Source of the DNA: Kaistia sp. 32K
GTDB taxonomy: Bacteria; Pseudomonadota; Alphaproteobacteria; Rhizobiales; Kaistiaceae
DNA: 64,000 bases
Assembly: GCF_016629525.1 (NCBI RefSeq)
Contig: NZ_AP024269.1
Location: 1,798,001 to 1,862,000, forward strand
Direction: 5' to 3'
The notes under the pieces: model-generated
Told to the model about the DNA's origin: nothing
Seen by the model: only the letters and a program-made list of their open reading frames with translations
Database searches by the model: none
In this document: one piece after another, positions 17,126 through 26,063 of the stretch
Layout of the letters: each line of letters starts with the position of its first letter
Numbering within the stretch: position 1 is the stretch's first letter
Made by a program: the position numbers and the translations under genes

Positions 17126-18910
17126 ATGAACACTGTCGAATCCAGGCGCGAAGCCGCGCCCGCCCGCCCGTCCTCCCGTGAAATCCGGTGGCTGAGGGAG
17201 CGGGGACGTGTCGGCAAACGTGCGCTCGGCATCGCGATTCTCGTGCCGCTTGTGAGCGCCTGCCTGACGGTGACGCAGGCTTACTGGCTTGCAACCATCC
17301 TCCACCGCGCCATCGTCGACCACGTCGAGATGGCGACGCAGATGCCCGCGCTCGCCGGTCTCGCCGGTCTCGTCGCCGCCCGCGCCGCGCTCGCCTGGAT
17401 CGGCGAATGGGCCGGAATTCGCGCCGCCGAAGACGTCAAGCAGGCGATCCGGCGCGATCTTTTCGCGAATTTGATGCGCCGAGGGCCCGATTGGATGCGT
17501 CAGCGTGCCTCAGGAGAGCTCGCGAGCCAGATTCTCGACCAGGTCGAGGCTCTTGACGGCTATTTCGCCCGATTCGTTCCGGCGATGATCGCCGCCGCCG
17601 TCGTGCCGATCGCCTTCGCCATCGGGCTGATGCCCGTCGATCTCGTCGTCGGCATCGTGCTCCTCGTCACCGCGCCGCTGATCCCCGTCTTCATGGCGCT
17701 GGCCGGCTGGGGCGCCGAGGCGGCGAGCCGCCAGCATCTGACCGCGCTCGCCCGGCTCTCCGGCATGTTCGCCGACCGCATTCGCGGCCTCGTCGTGCTG
17801 AAGCTGTTCGGCAGAGCCGAGGACGAGATCGTCCGCGTCCGCGCGGCGAGCGACGAGTTCGCCAGCCGCACCCTCGCCGTGCTCCGAATCGCCTTCCTGT
17901 CGTCGGCGGTGCTGGAGTTCTTCGCAGCCCTCGGCGTCGCCGGCGTCGCGCTCTATGTCGGCCTCACCTATCTCGACATGCTGAACCTGCGCGGCAGCGA
18001 GCTCGGCCTGCAGGCGGGCCTGTTCTGCCTGCTGATGGCGCCCGAGGTCTACATGCCGCTCCGCACGCTCGCGGCTCACTATCACGACCGCGCCAACGCC
18101 AAGGCGGCCGTCGCCAGCATCGAGGCGGCCTTCGGCAGCCTGCCGGAGGTCGCGCCCGCGACGGAGGTAAAGGGCGCGCCCTGGCCGGGCGAGGGTGGCG
18201 CCGTCGCCGTCCGCGCGCGGGATCTCACCGTCGATACGCCGGAGCGCGACACGATCCTTGCCGATACGAGCCTCGATATCGCGGCCGGCGAGAGCGTCGC
18301 GCTGCTCGGGCCGAGCGGTATCGGCAAGTCGACGCTGATCGAGGTGCTGGCGCGGCTGCGCGGTCATCAGGGCTCCGTCGAGATCGGCGGCGTCACGCTC
18401 GAGGCGCTGGACGAGGTGGCATTCCGCCGGCATGTCGCCGTGCTCGGTCAGCGGCCGCGCCTGTTCCACGGCACGATCGAGAGCAACATCCGGCTCGGCC
18501 GGCCGGGCGCCACCGATGTCGAGGTCCGGCTCGCGGCGACACGCGCCTGCGTCCTCGATTTCGCCGAGCGCCTGCCGGACGGTCTCGCGACGCCGATCGG
18601 CGAGCGGGGCAGGGGTCTCTCCGGCGGCGAGGCGCAGCGCGTGGCGCTCGCTCGCATCTTCCTGCGCGATCCGGCGCTGGTGCTCCTCGACGAGCCGACC
18701 GCCCATCTCGACACCGAGACCGAGGCGCGGGTGATGGACGAGATTCTCGCCTTCGCCGCCGGCCGCACCCTACTGATCGCGACCCACTCCATGGCGGTGG
18801 CCGAACGAATGGATGCGATCTGCGAGATCGATGATCGCAAGCGCATCGTCCGTCGCGCGCCGGCTGCCGACCGCGCCGCTCCCGCCATCCAGCTCGACGG
18901 GGTGGCGTGA
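17126..18910 (+). CDS. cydD: Thiol reductant ABC exporter subunit CydD
   Basis: 594 residues from the ATG at 17126; an upstream in-frame start at 17072 lies only 22 bp from the FNR box and would probably precede the transcription start, so it is less likely. Six membrane helices are followed by the ATPase domain with Walker A GPSGIGKSTL, signature LSGGEAQRVALARIF and Walker B LVLLDEPTAHLD. CydDC exports glutathione and cysteine to the periplasm and is needed for assembly of cytochrome bd. It overlaps cydC. Confidence 0.94.
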   Translation: MNTVESRREAAPARPSSREIRWLRERGRVGKRALGIAILVPLVSACLTVTQAYWLATILHRAIVDHVEMATQMPALAGLAGLVAARAALAWIGEWAGIRAAEDVKQAIRRDLFANLMRRGPDWMRQRASGELASQILDQVEALDGYFARFVPAMIAAAVVPIAFAIGLMPVDLVVGIVLLVTAPLIPVFMALAGWGAEAASRQHLTALARLSGMFADRIRGLVVLKLFGRAEDEIVRVRAASDEFASRTLAVLRIAFLSSAVLEFFAALGVAGVALYVGLTYLDMLNLRGSELGLQAGLFCLLMAPEVYMPLRTLAAHYHDRANAKAAVASIEAAFGSLPEVAPATEVKGAPWPGEGGAVAVRARDLTVDTPERDTILADTSLDIAAGESVALLGPSGIGKSTLIEVLARLRGHQGSVEIGGVTLEALDEVAFRRHVAVLGQRPRLFHGTIESNIRLGRPGATDVEVRLAATRACVLDFAERLPDGLATPIGERGRGLSGGEAQRVALARIFLRDPALVLLDEPTAHLDTETEARVMDEILAFAAGRTLLIATHSMAVAERMDAICEIDDRKRIVRRAPAADRAAPAIQLDGVA

Positions 18911-20562
18911 TGCGTCTTCTCTTCAGTCTCTTCGCGGCACGCTCGGGCGGTCTCCTCCTGGCGCTGGCGCTCTCCTGCATGACGCTCGCGGCCGGCGTCG
19001 CCCTGTTCGGCGTCTCCGGCTGGTTCCTGACCGGCGCGGCGCTCGCCGCCTCGGCGATGACCTTCGATCTATTCGCGCCCTCGGCGATGGTGCGCGGCTT
19101 CTCGTTCCTGCGCATCCTCTCGCGCTATGGCGAGCGGCTGTCCGGCCACGCGACAACCTTCAAGATCCTGTCGGATATCCGCGTTCGCATCTTCTCGCGG
19201 CTGATCCCGCTGGTGCCGCTCAAGGCGGCGGCCCACCGCACCGGCGATTTCGTCGCCCGGCTGACGGCAGATGTCGAGACGCTCGACATGATGTTCCTGC
19301 AGGTCGTCGCCCCGGTCGCGACTGCGATCCTCGGCGCGCTCGGCCTTGGAATCTTCCTCGCCTTCGTGCTGCCGGATGCGCTGCCGGTGGCGCTGATCGG
19401 CTTCGGGCTGACGGCGCTGCTCCTGCCGTCGCTGATCGTGCTCGCGGGCCGCAATACGGGCGCTGCGACGGTCCGGACGGCGGCGGACCTCCGCGTCGCT
19501 GTGCTCGACGGCATTGACGGCCATGCCGATCTGGTCGCGCTCGGCGCGGTCGGAGAAGCCGCCCGCGCCGTCGACGATGCCGCCGCCGCCATGCGTCGCG
19601 CCCGCCTGCGCCAGTCGCTGCTGATCGCCTGCGGCCCGGCTTTCGTCACGCTCGGATCCGGCGCGACGCTGATCGGCACGCTCTGGATCGGCTTGCAGGT
19701 TCTCGCCGAGGGCCGCGTCAGCGGGCCGGCCATGGTCGGCGTCTTGCTCGCGGTCACCGCCATCTTCGAAGTCGCAGGCCCGATTCTTCGCGGCGCGGGC
19801 AAACTGGGCGCTGCCAGCGCCGCGGCGCGGCGGGTGCAGTCGCTGGTCGACATGCCGCCGGCGATCCGCGATCCCGAGCGCCCGGTGGCGATGCCGGTCT
19901 CCGGCGGTATTCGCTTCGAGAAGGTCGGCTTCACCTATGGCCGCGACCACGATGTCCTGTCCGGGCTCGATCTCACCGTCGACGAGGGCGAGCGCATCGC
20001 CATCCTCGGCGAGAGCGGCACCGGCAAGTCGACGCTGCTCAGCCTTCTGCTGCGGCTCGCCGATGTCGAGGCCGGGCGGATCCTCGTCGACGGCGTCGAT
20101 ATCCGCGCCGTCCGCCAGGCGGATCTGCACGCGCATATCGCGCTCCTGACGCAGGAAGCGCCCGTCTTCATCGGCACGATCCGCGACAATCTCCAAATCG
20201 CTGATCCCTCCGCCGATGACGCCGCCCTCCATGCCGTTCTCGAAAAGGCGCGGCTCGACGCCTTCGTGCGCTCTCTGCCGCGCGGGCTCGATACCTGGCT
20301 GGGCGAGGCGGGCGAGACGCTTTCGGCCGGCCAGGCGCGCCGCCTCTGCCTGGCGCGTACGCTGCTGTCGCCGGCGAAGGTTCTGCTGCTCGACGAGCCG
20401 ACCGCCGGCCTCGACCGCGCGACAGAAGTAGCGTTCCTCGCCGATCTCCTCGCGGTCACGACCGGCCGCACGCTGATCCTCGCAACGCACGCGGCGCTGC
20501 CGGAAGGCGCGGTCGACCGGGTTTACCGGCTGGAGAACGGCGCGCTGACGCTGGCGGGGTAG
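18910..20562 (+). CDS. cydC: Thiol reductant ABC exporter subunit CydC
   Basis: 550 residues from the ATG that overlaps the cydD stop (TGATG); a GTG three bases earlier is also possible. It has an ABC membrane domain (about 1-310) and an ATPase domain with Walker A GESGTGKSTL, signature LSAGQARRLCLARTLL and Walker B LLLDEPTAGLD. The Gly to Ala change in the signature (LSAGQ) is common in CydC. It pairs with CydD as a heterodimeric exporter that supports maturation of the adjacent bd oxidase. Confidence 0.94.
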   Translation: MRLLFSLFAARSGGLLLALALSCMTLAAGVALFGVSGWFLTGAALAASAMTFDLFAPSAMVRGFSFLRILSRYGERLSGHATTFKILSDIRVRIFSRLIPLVPLKAAAHRTGDFVARLTADVETLDMMFLQVVAPVATAILGALGLGIFLAFVLPDALPVALIGFGLTALLLPSLIVLAGRNTGAATVRTAADLRVAVLDGIDGHADLVALGAVGEAARAVDDAAAAMRRARLRQSLLIACGPAFVTLGSGATLIGTLWIGLQVLAEGRVSGPAMVGVLLAVTAIFEVAGPILRGAGKLGAASAAARRVQSLVDMPPAIRDPERPVAMPVSGGIRFEKVGFTYGRDHDVLSGLDLTVDEGERIAILGESGTGKSTLLSLLLRLADVEAGRILVDGVDIRAVRQADLHAHIALLTQEAPVFIGTIRDNLQIADPSADDAALHAVLEKARLDAFVRSLPRGLDTWLGEAGETLSAGQARRLCLARTLLSPAKVLLLDEPTAGLDRATEVAFLADLLAVTTGRTLILATHAALPEGAVDRVYRLENGALTLAG

Positions 20563-20593
20563 CCTCAGGGAGAGGTGAAGGGGCCGAACACCG

Positions 20594-20760
20594 ATCATCA
20601 TCCTGAGGTGCTTCGCGTCAGCGAAGCCTCGAAGGAGGGTCCAGTAGAGCTCCGAAGTTTGCCGACTAAGTCCGGCGAATTCGTCCACGGTTTCCATCAG
20701 GCGCAAGTTTCCTGGACCCTCCTTCGAGGCCCGGCTGCGCCGGGCACCTCAGGATGATGG
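20594..20760. repeat. Palindromic intergenic repeat, family A copy 1
   Basis: Inverted arms begin with CATCATCCTGAGGTGC and end with GCACCTCAGGATGATG. Each arm holds its own hairpin (CTTCGC-GTCA-GCGAAG on the left, GCCCGG-CTGCG-CCGGGC on the right) and a GCCTCGAAGGAGG / CCTCCTTCGAGGC pair. A second copy is at 39429-39547. It fills most of the gap between cydC and the TetR gene. Confidence 0.85.
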
Positions 20761-20815
20761 TCGAGATTTGGAAATGCGGTCCGGAAGAATGGTATCGGCG
20801 ATCGACTGAACCAGC

Positions 20816-21421
20816 TTACCGCTTATGCGAGGCGATGATGCCGGCGGCGAGGGTCGCGAGATCGGCGCCCGTGCCGTGGCCGACATTCTGCCAGGCGACG
20901 CGCGAGCCCTCGATCAGCAGGAACAGCTGATCGGCGAGCAGCTCCGGCTCGGCGAGATCGGAGGCGCGGCAGAGGCGGATCAGGTTGTCGCGGTGCCGGC
21001 GCGTATTCTCTTCGATCACCTTGCGGCCGGGATGGTTCGGATCGGTGATCTGCACCGCCGCCTTGGCCAGGGCGCAGCCGCTCTCATTGTCGGGCTCGGC
21101 ATGCCGGGCGAACCGCCCCAGCCAGGCGTTGATCTGGGCCAGCGGCTCGCCGGGATGCTCCGCCTCGATCTCGCACCAGATCGCCGAGGACTCGGCCACC
21201 AGGCCGCGCAGATATTCGGCGACCAGCAGATCCTTTGATTCGAAATGCCGGTAGAGCGTCATCTTGTTGGTGCCGGCCGTCTCGGCGATCGTCTCGACGC
21301 CGACGCCGTGCACGCCATGCCGCGCGAACAGCTCCCGCGCCGCGACGAGGATGCGCTCGCGCGGCGGCGTCGCCTTCGCAGCGCCCAGGTGAACAGTCTG
21401 TTCAGCGGTTTTCAAATCCAT
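20816..21421 (-). CDS. TetR-family transcriptional regulator
   Basis: 201 residues from the ATG at 21421 (an in-frame ATG 33 bp upstream would lie inside the operator). The N-terminal helix-turn-helix is clear (ILVAARELFARHGVHGVGVETIAETAGTNKMTLYRHFESKDLL); the rest is a helical ligand domain. It is divergent from an azoreductase gene, and the shared 110-bp region contains three alternating ATGTTAC half-sites, so it very probably represses that gene and itself. The inducer is unknown; quinones or electrophiles would fit regulators paired with AzoR. Confidence 0.92.
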   Translation of the reverse strand: MDLKTAEQTVHLGAAKATPPRERILVAARELFARHGVHGVGVETIAETAGTNKMTLYRHFESKDLLVAEYLRGLVAESSAIWCEIEAEHPGEPLAQINAWLGRFARHAEPDNESGCALAKAAVQITDPNHPGRKVIEENTRRHRDNLIRLCRASDLAEPELLADQLFLLIEGSRVAWQNVGHGTGADLATLAAGIIASHKR

Positions 21422-21434
21422 CCCAATTGACTCG

Positions 21435-21467
21435 ATGTTACCCAGTAGTAACATTTGCTAATGTTAC
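21435..21467. promoter_or_regulatory. Triple half-site operator for the TetR/azoR pair
   Basis: Three 7-bp half-sites alternate in orientation with exactly 13-bp spacing: ATGTTAC at 21435, GTAACAT at 21448 and ATGTTAC at 21461. They form two overlapping palindromes that share the middle half-site. The block sits between the divergent TetR and azoreductase starts, the expected place for a TetR operator. Confidence 0.7.
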
Positions 21468-21531
21468 TCAACGGTATCGGCGGCTCCCCCCGGGTCTCGG
21501 CCGGCTCCGTAACATAGTGAAGGAAAGACCG

Positions 21532-22155
21532 ATGACCAATATCCTTTTCGTAACGTCCAGCCCGCGCGGCGACGCTTCGCACTCCAGCAAGGTGGCGGAG
21601 CGCGTGCTCACCGACCTCGTCGCCCATAGCCCGAACGCGACCGTCGTCCGCCGGGACCTGGCGCGCGATCCGCTGCCGCATATCAACGAGGCCTATCTCG
21701 GCGCCGTGTTCACCCCGGCCGAAGCCCGCAATGACGAGCAGAAGGCGATCGCCGCGCTCTCCGACAAGCTGATCGACGAGCTGTTCGCCGCCGACATCAT
21801 CGTCATCGCCTCGTCGATGATCAACTTCTCGATCTCCTCGACGCTGAAGACCTGGGTCGACTATGTCGCGCGCGCCGGCCGCACCTTCTCCTATGTCGAC
21901 GGCAAGCCGGTTGGTCTCGTGACGGGCAAGCGCCTCGTGCTGGTCGAGTCGAAGGGCGGCGTCTATTCCGAGGGCCCGGCCAATCAGTTCGACTTCCAGC
22001 TGCCCTATCTCCGTGCCGTCTTCTCCTTCCTCGGCCTGAGCGATATCGAAGCGATCACGGTCGAGGGCGTCGCCTTCGGTCCGGAGCATGCGGCGAAGGC
22101 CGTTGCGGCCGCCGAGGCCAAGGCCTCCGAGACGGCGCGCACGCTCGCCGCCTGA
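21532..22155 (+). CDS. azoR: FMN-dependent NADH-azoreductase / quinone reductase
   Basis: 207 residues from the ATG at 21532 (GAAGGAAAG ribosome site). A flavodoxin-like fold begins with ILFVTSSPRGDASHSSKVAE, where the phosphate-binding loop contacts FMN, and contains SMINFSISSTLKTWVDYVARAGRTF, the AzoR signature around the active site. These cytoplasmic enzymes reduce azo dyes and quinones by two electrons at a time. It is divergent from a TetR gene and ends at a strong bidirectional terminator. Confidence 0.93.
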   Translation: MTNILFVTSSPRGDASHSSKVAERVLTDLVAHSPNATVVRRDLARDPLPHINEAYLGAVFTPAEARNDEQKAIAALSDKLIDELFAADIIVIASSMINFSISSTLKTWVDYVARAGRTFSYVDGKPVGLVTGKRLVLVESKGGVYSEGPANQFDFQLPYLRAVFSFLGLSDIEAITVEGVAFGPEHAAKAVAAAEAKASETARTLAA

Positions 22156-22181
22156 TCGGCTGACAACTCCATACGCCATAA

Positions 22182-22215
22182 GAAAACGGCCGGATCTCGC
22201 GATCCGGCCGTTTTC
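22182..22215. terminator. Bidirectional terminator after azoR
   Basis: Perfect 15-bp stem (GAAAACGGCCGGATC / GATCCGGCCGTTTTC) with a TCGC loop. The A- and T-rich ends make it functional for azoR on the plus strand and the converging gene at 22238. Confidence 0.85.
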
Positions 22216-22253
22216 GTTACGGGGTGGTCTTGTTTCGTTACGGGGTGGCCTTG
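22212..22253. repeat. 21-bp tandem duplication across a stop codon
   Basis: Two adjacent 21-bp copies (22212-22232 and 22233-22253) differ at one base. Copy 2 contains the stop codon and the last four codons of the gene at 22238; copy 1 lies just beyond the stop and overlaps the foot of the terminator. Confidence 0.8.
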
Positions 22254-24205
22254 ATCTCGACCTGGAGCAGGTCGGGCAGCTTCTGCGGCGCGTTCTCCGC
22301 CGTGTCGATCAGCTGCGTCACCGGGACGGGCGTCGACGGCGCGGCGATGAGCGTCAGTGTGCCCGGCGCCTTCAGGAACGCCTGCAGCGCCGGGGCGAGC
22401 TTCGCCTGGAAGCCCGGGTTCTTCAGCGCGATCAGGAACAGCGGCAGCGCGCCGGCGATCTGCTGGCGGAACTTGTCCGGCTCGACGTTCATCTTCTTCG
22501 CCTGCATGCCGATGGCGCGCTCGACGATGGACTTGTCCTCGATCGCCAGCTGGCCGCGCGCGAAGAGCAGCGACGGGAGCACGGCCTCGAGCCGCTTCGG
22601 ATCCTCGATCGCGGCCCGCGACAGGCCGGTCAGGGTGGCGTCCAGCGTCACCGTCGCCATGTCCTTGAGGGCGAGGCGGAACGTGTCGATCTTGACGCTC
22701 TCGTCGGCCTCGCGCCAGGAGATCTTCAGGCCGTAATCGGCGATCAGCCGGTCATAGCCGAGACCCTTGATCATCTCGCGCGCCCGGCGATCGTCGATCT
22801 GCGACAGGTCGAGGTCGAGGCCGCGGACGTCGGTCGCGATGCTGGTGGGAACCGGGCCGATATAGCCGCTGAGATCCGTGCGGGCGCGGTCGACCGAGCC
22901 GAGCTTCTTGCCGCCCTGCGTGACGTCGAGATTGACCGCCTCGGCGAAGCCGAAGGTCGGAATGAGCGGCAGCGGGTTGACCTCGATGCCGCGCTCGCTG
23001 GCGTAGATCGACTGAACCACCGCGTCGGGATCGGGGAACTTGAAGCCGCCGATCGCCAGGCGCTCGGCGCCGATCGAGCCCTTGTCCTGGATCGCCGCGT
23101 CGAGGTCGGCGATGCCGATCTCGCCGATGCCGTCGCTCGACAGGTCGAGGATGTGGAAGTCGCCGAGATGGAAGCGCTCGACCTCCGGCGCCGAGACGTC
23201 GAGGTCGTTCAGACGCAGCGCGCCGACGCCGGCGAAGCTCAGCAGGCCGGCGATGTTGTCCCGCGCGACCCGGGCCATCTCGTCCTCGGACATCTCCGGA
23301 TTGGCGATGATGGAGTCGATGAAGCCGGTGAAGCTCCGCTTCGGCTGGCGGACGCGGAGATTCTCCGCCTCGAACGAGCCGACGCGGATCGCGGCGCCGG
23401 GGACGTCGATGGCGAAGTTGCGATAGGTCTCGAGGCCGAGCACGTCGCGCCACTTGCCGTCGCCGACGCCGCCGACATAGCGATCGGGATCGAACACGTC
23501 GATCATCGCGTCGAGGTCGTATTTGTGCGCCTCGATCTTGTCGACCTTGAAGGTCACCAGACCGTCCGGAGACGGCATTTCCTGCAGCACCGGACCGAGC
23601 GTGACGCGCTCGATCTTGCCGTTGGCCATGCCCTTCAGCTCGTAGCTGCCATAGGAGGCGCGCGAGGTCTGGCCTTCGGCCTTCTGGGTCGATTCCACTT
23701 GGCCGATGCGGATGCTGTCAATCGAGGTCTTGGCCGCGATCGCCAGGCCCCTCACGGCGGAGGTGAAGGCGTGGGCCGGATCGAAGACGAAATTGGCGAA
23801 GCTCGGCACGGCGAGATTCTCGACGCGGATGTCGCGGAGGTTCATGTCGGCGATGTCGCCGATCACGATCTTGCTGTCGTCGGCGCGGAGCTCGAGCGCC
23901 TTGAAGCCGCCATCCGAGGCTTCGGAATAGCCGGTCACGCCGATCGTGCCGAAGCTGATCTCGATCTTGGTCGCCAGCGTCTCGCTGCGGATCGTCAGGT
24001 TGCGGACCGTCGCGGTGCGCTGGCTCGCGTCATAGGAGAGCTCGGCATAGCCGGCGACCCAGTTGGGCGAGGCGTCAAGCGCGGCGATCCAGCTGCGGAT
24101 CGCCGTTTCCGCCGGCTCCTCGGCAAGGGCGGGCAGCGAGGCCGTCATCGCGGCGGCGCTGACGCTGACGGCGAAAAGACGGAGGCGTAGCGACGGACGA
24201 CTCAT
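22238..24205 (-). CDS. Exported protein of unknown function (paralogue of the next gene)
   Basis: 655 residues from the ATG at 24205 (GGAG upstream). A signal peptide (MSRPSLRLRLFAVSVSAAAM...SLPALAEE) leads to a mature protein of repeating b-strand-like segments with short acidic motifs, without recognised catalytic residues. The last 120 or so residues (from IVERAIGMQAKKM to LPDLLQVEIKATP) align with the C-terminus of the neighbouring 380-residue protein, so the two share a domain and probably arose by duplication. The pattern is reminiscent of AsmA/periplasmic lipid-handling or other large b-rich periplasmic proteins, but no function can be assigned. Confidence 0.75.
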   Translation of the reverse strand: MSRPSLRLRLFAVSVSAAAMTASLPALAEEPAETAIRSWIAALDASPNWVAGYAELSYDASQRTATVRNLTIRSETLATKIEISFGTIGVTGYSEASDGGFKALELRADDSKIVIGDIADMNLRDIRVENLAVPSFANFVFDPAHAFTSAVRGLAIAAKTSIDSIRIGQVESTQKAEGQTSRASYGSYELKGMANGKIERVTLGPVLQEMPSPDGLVTFKVDKIEAHKYDLDAMIDVFDPDRYVGGVGDGKWRDVLGLETYRNFAIDVPGAAIRVGSFEAENLRVRQPKRSFTGFIDSIIANPEMSEDEMARVARDNIAGLLSFAGVGALRLNDLDVSAPEVERFHLGDFHILDLSSDGIGEIGIADLDAAIQDKGSIGAERLAIGGFKFPDPDAVVQSIYASERGIEVNPLPLIPTFGFAEAVNLDVTQGGKKLGSVDRARTDLSGYIGPVPTSIATDVRGLDLDLSQIDDRRAREMIKGLGYDRLIADYGLKISWREADESVKIDTFRLALKDMATVTLDATLTGLSRAAIEDPKRLEAVLPSLLFARGQLAIEDKSIVERAIGMQAKKMNVEPDKFRQQIAGALPLFLIALKNPGFQAKLAPALQAFLKAPGTLTLIAAPSTPVPVTQLIDTAENAPQKLPDLLQVEIKATP

Positions 24206-24284
24206 AGCAGGGCTCCATGGCGGCTGGGCGTTCGCGCGATTTCGGCGTTGCCCTCTCGAAGGCGGTCTTTCCGGCAGGGGAAAG

Positions 24285-24312
24285 AAAAAACCGGGCGGTC
24301 TGCACCGCCCGG
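24285..24312 (-). terminator. Rho-independent terminator
   Basis: 9-bp stem (CCGGGCGGT / ACCGCCCGG), loop CTGC, followed on the minus strand by TTTTTTCTTT. It ends the 24385 gene and separates it from the paralogue downstream. Confidence 0.85.
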
Positions 24313-24356
24313 GATCCATTCATCGCGTTTCGGGCGCGGGGCCCGCGACGCGCAAG

Positions 24357-24386
24357 AGAGGCGGTAACCTCAGAGGCGGTAACCTC
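24357..24386. repeat. 15-bp perfect tandem duplication across a stop codon
   Basis: AGAGGCGGTAACCTC occurs twice in direct succession (24357-24371 and 24372-24386). The second copy runs into the stop codon of the 24385 gene. The neighbouring paralogue has a similar duplication at its own stop. Confidence 0.85.
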
Positions 24387-25527
24387 AGTTGTTGGCCTTG
24401 ATGTCGACGGCCAGCACGTCCGGCAGCGTCTGCGGCGCGGTCGAGGCGGCGCCGAAGATCTGCATGACCGGAACCGGGTTGCCCGGGGCGGCCGTGATCG
24501 TCAGCGACTTCGGATCCTTCAGGAAGGCGGTCGCGGCGGTGGCGATGCGGTCCTGGAAGTTCTGGTTGCCGACGACGGAGAGCAGCAGGGGCAGGGCGCC
24601 GCTGATCTGGTCGACGAACTGGTCCGGCGTCGCGCCCATGGCCTTCGCCTGCATGTCGATGACGCGCTGGACGATGCCGGCATTGTCGAAGCGGATCGTC
24701 GCGGCGTCGACGGTGGCGGTCGCGGCGAGCTCCGACAGCTTGTCCGGATCCTGCAGCTTCTCGCGCGGCAGGCCGCCGAAGGTGCCGGTGATGGCGAGCT
24801 TGCCGACATCCTTGCCGTCGAAGCTGATCGACTTGAAGGTGAAGGTCTTGTTGGAGCCGTCATAGCTGCCGTCGACGGCGACGTCGAAGTTCAGCTTGTC
24901 GTAGCCGAGCTGCTCGACCCAGTCCTTGGTCTGCTCGTCCGACTTCAGCACGTCGCCGGGCACGTTGACACCGTTGACGTGGAGCTGGCCGTCGTTCGGC
25001 GCGCCCTCGATGACGTTGCCGAGCGCGACGTTGAAGCTGTCGACGGTGATCGGCGCCGGCGCCTCGGTCGACACGACGCTGATGGTCGAGATCTCGAGGT
25101 TCGAGAAGGGGGTGATCTTCGCCTTGGAGTTGATCTCGGTCGGCGCCGGGACGATCGCGTCCTTGGCGAGGCCCTTGGTCCAGTTGATCGTCGTTTCCTT
25201 GTCGACGATCTTGCCCGAATCGAAGCCGATGCTGGCCGCCGTGAAGCCGCCGGCGGTGCGCTCGATCGGGCTCTCGATGACGAGCAGCGGGATCGTCACG
25301 TCGCCGCCATGCTTGGCCTTGATCACCACGTTGCTCAACGTGACGTTGTCGCCGTCCGCCTTGGCGGCATCGAACGTGACCTTGGCCTCGTCCCGGGTCT
25401 GGGCCGCGGCGACGAAGGCGTCTGCGATCTTCTGGGCATCGGGGGCAGCGAAGGCCGCCGTCGACAGCATCAGCGCCGAAGCCAGCGTGAGGCTGCGCAC
25501 CGCGAAGCCGGAAACCGTCAGGTTCAT
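24385..25527 (-). CDS. Exported protein of unknown function
   Basis: 380 residues from the ATG at 25527, which has an excellent ribosome site (GGAGGACATA). A signal peptide (MNLTVSGFAVRSLTLASALMLSTAAFA) precedes a b-rich mature region. The C-terminal part (IVQRVIDMQAKAMGATPDQFV through LPDVLAVDIKANN) is homologous to the end of the adjacent 655-residue protein. No catalytic motif or family name is recognised. A terminator separates the two genes, so they are probably transcribed independently despite the tandem arrangement. A periplasmic location is predicted from the signal peptide. Confidence 0.75.
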   Translation of the reverse strand: MNLTVSGFAVRSLTLASALMLSTAAFAAPDAQKIADAFVAAAQTRDEAKVTFDAAKADGDNVTLSNVVIKAKHGGDVTIPLLVIESPIERTAGGFTAASIGFDSGKIVDKETTINWTKGLAKDAIVPAPTEINSKAKITPFSNLEISTISVVSTEAPAPITVDSFNVALGNVIEGAPNDGQLHVNGVNVPGDVLKSDEQTKDWVEQLGYDKLNFDVAVDGSYDGSNKTFTFKSISFDGKDVGKLAITGTFGGLPREKLQDPDKLSELAATATVDAATIRFDNAGIVQRVIDMQAKAMGATPDQFVDQISGALPLLLSVVGNQNFQDRIATAATAFLKDPKSLTITAAPGNPVPVMQIFGAASTAPQTLPDVLAVDIKANN

Positions 25528-25734
25528 TATGTCCTCCAAGGAACGAATCGGAAGGGCCCGGGTGTGTGCCCGGGCCATGACTGGTGGGCATTCTGGACGG
25601 AGTTCATGGCGAGAGCAAGAACCGGCCCGATGGCTGTGACGGAGTTCACCCGCGTCGAATGGGCCGCTTGCACGCGCGCGAAACTTCTCGCCCCGCGCGC
25701 ACTCCGTTGGTTGCGGCAATCCGGCCCGCTGGTC

Positions 25735-25896
25735 TCAGCGGTGATTGGAGGAACAGGCATTGATGTCCTGCGTGCCGCCGGAGCCGCAGGCATTGACCGG
25801 CTCCATGGCGCGGATGGCCGGCGAATTCGGATCGGTGGTGCAACCGCTGAGCCCGAGGAGGGTGCAGAGGACGAGAAGGACGGAGAATTGGGGCAT
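25735..25896 (-). CDS. Small lipoprotein, paralogue 1
   Basis: 53 residues. A short signal peptide ends in the lipobox LSGC (Cys19), followed by TTDPNSPAIRAMEPVNACGS and a Gly/Asn/Ser-rich tail. It is clearly related to the 55-residue protein encoded 168 bp upstream: both share C-T-x-(D/N)-P-N-x-P-x-I-x-A-M-x-P-V-N-A-C-G. The pair of conserved Cys in the mature part could form a disulfide. No strong ribosome site is visible. The function is unknown; it is predicted to be a membrane-anchored periplasmic peptide. Confidence 0.65.
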   Translation of the reverse strand: MPQFSVLLVLCTLLGLSGCTTDPNSPAIRAMEPVNACGSGGTQDINACSSNHR

Positions 25897-25965
25897 GATG
25901 ACTCAAAGGTGGGGGCAGATGCCAGTTAGATAGGGCGTCCGGCGCGCGTAAACAGCCGGGCGAGA

Positions 25966-26009
25966 ACGGGATCCTTTCCGCGCGCTGTCGCTCGCGGAAG
26001 GGATCCCGT
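25966..26009 (-). terminator. Hairpin between the two small lipoprotein genes
   Basis: 17-bp stem with one G-T pair (ACGGGATCCTTTCCGCG / CGCGGAAGGGATCCCGT) and a 10-nt loop. It lacks a T-run but lies about 55 bp past the end of lipoprotein gene 2. Confidence 0.5.
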
Positions 26010-26063
26010 GCTGCCGGGTATCGTGGCTGCTATCGGCGCGGGAGAGACGTCTCTTCCGCGATA

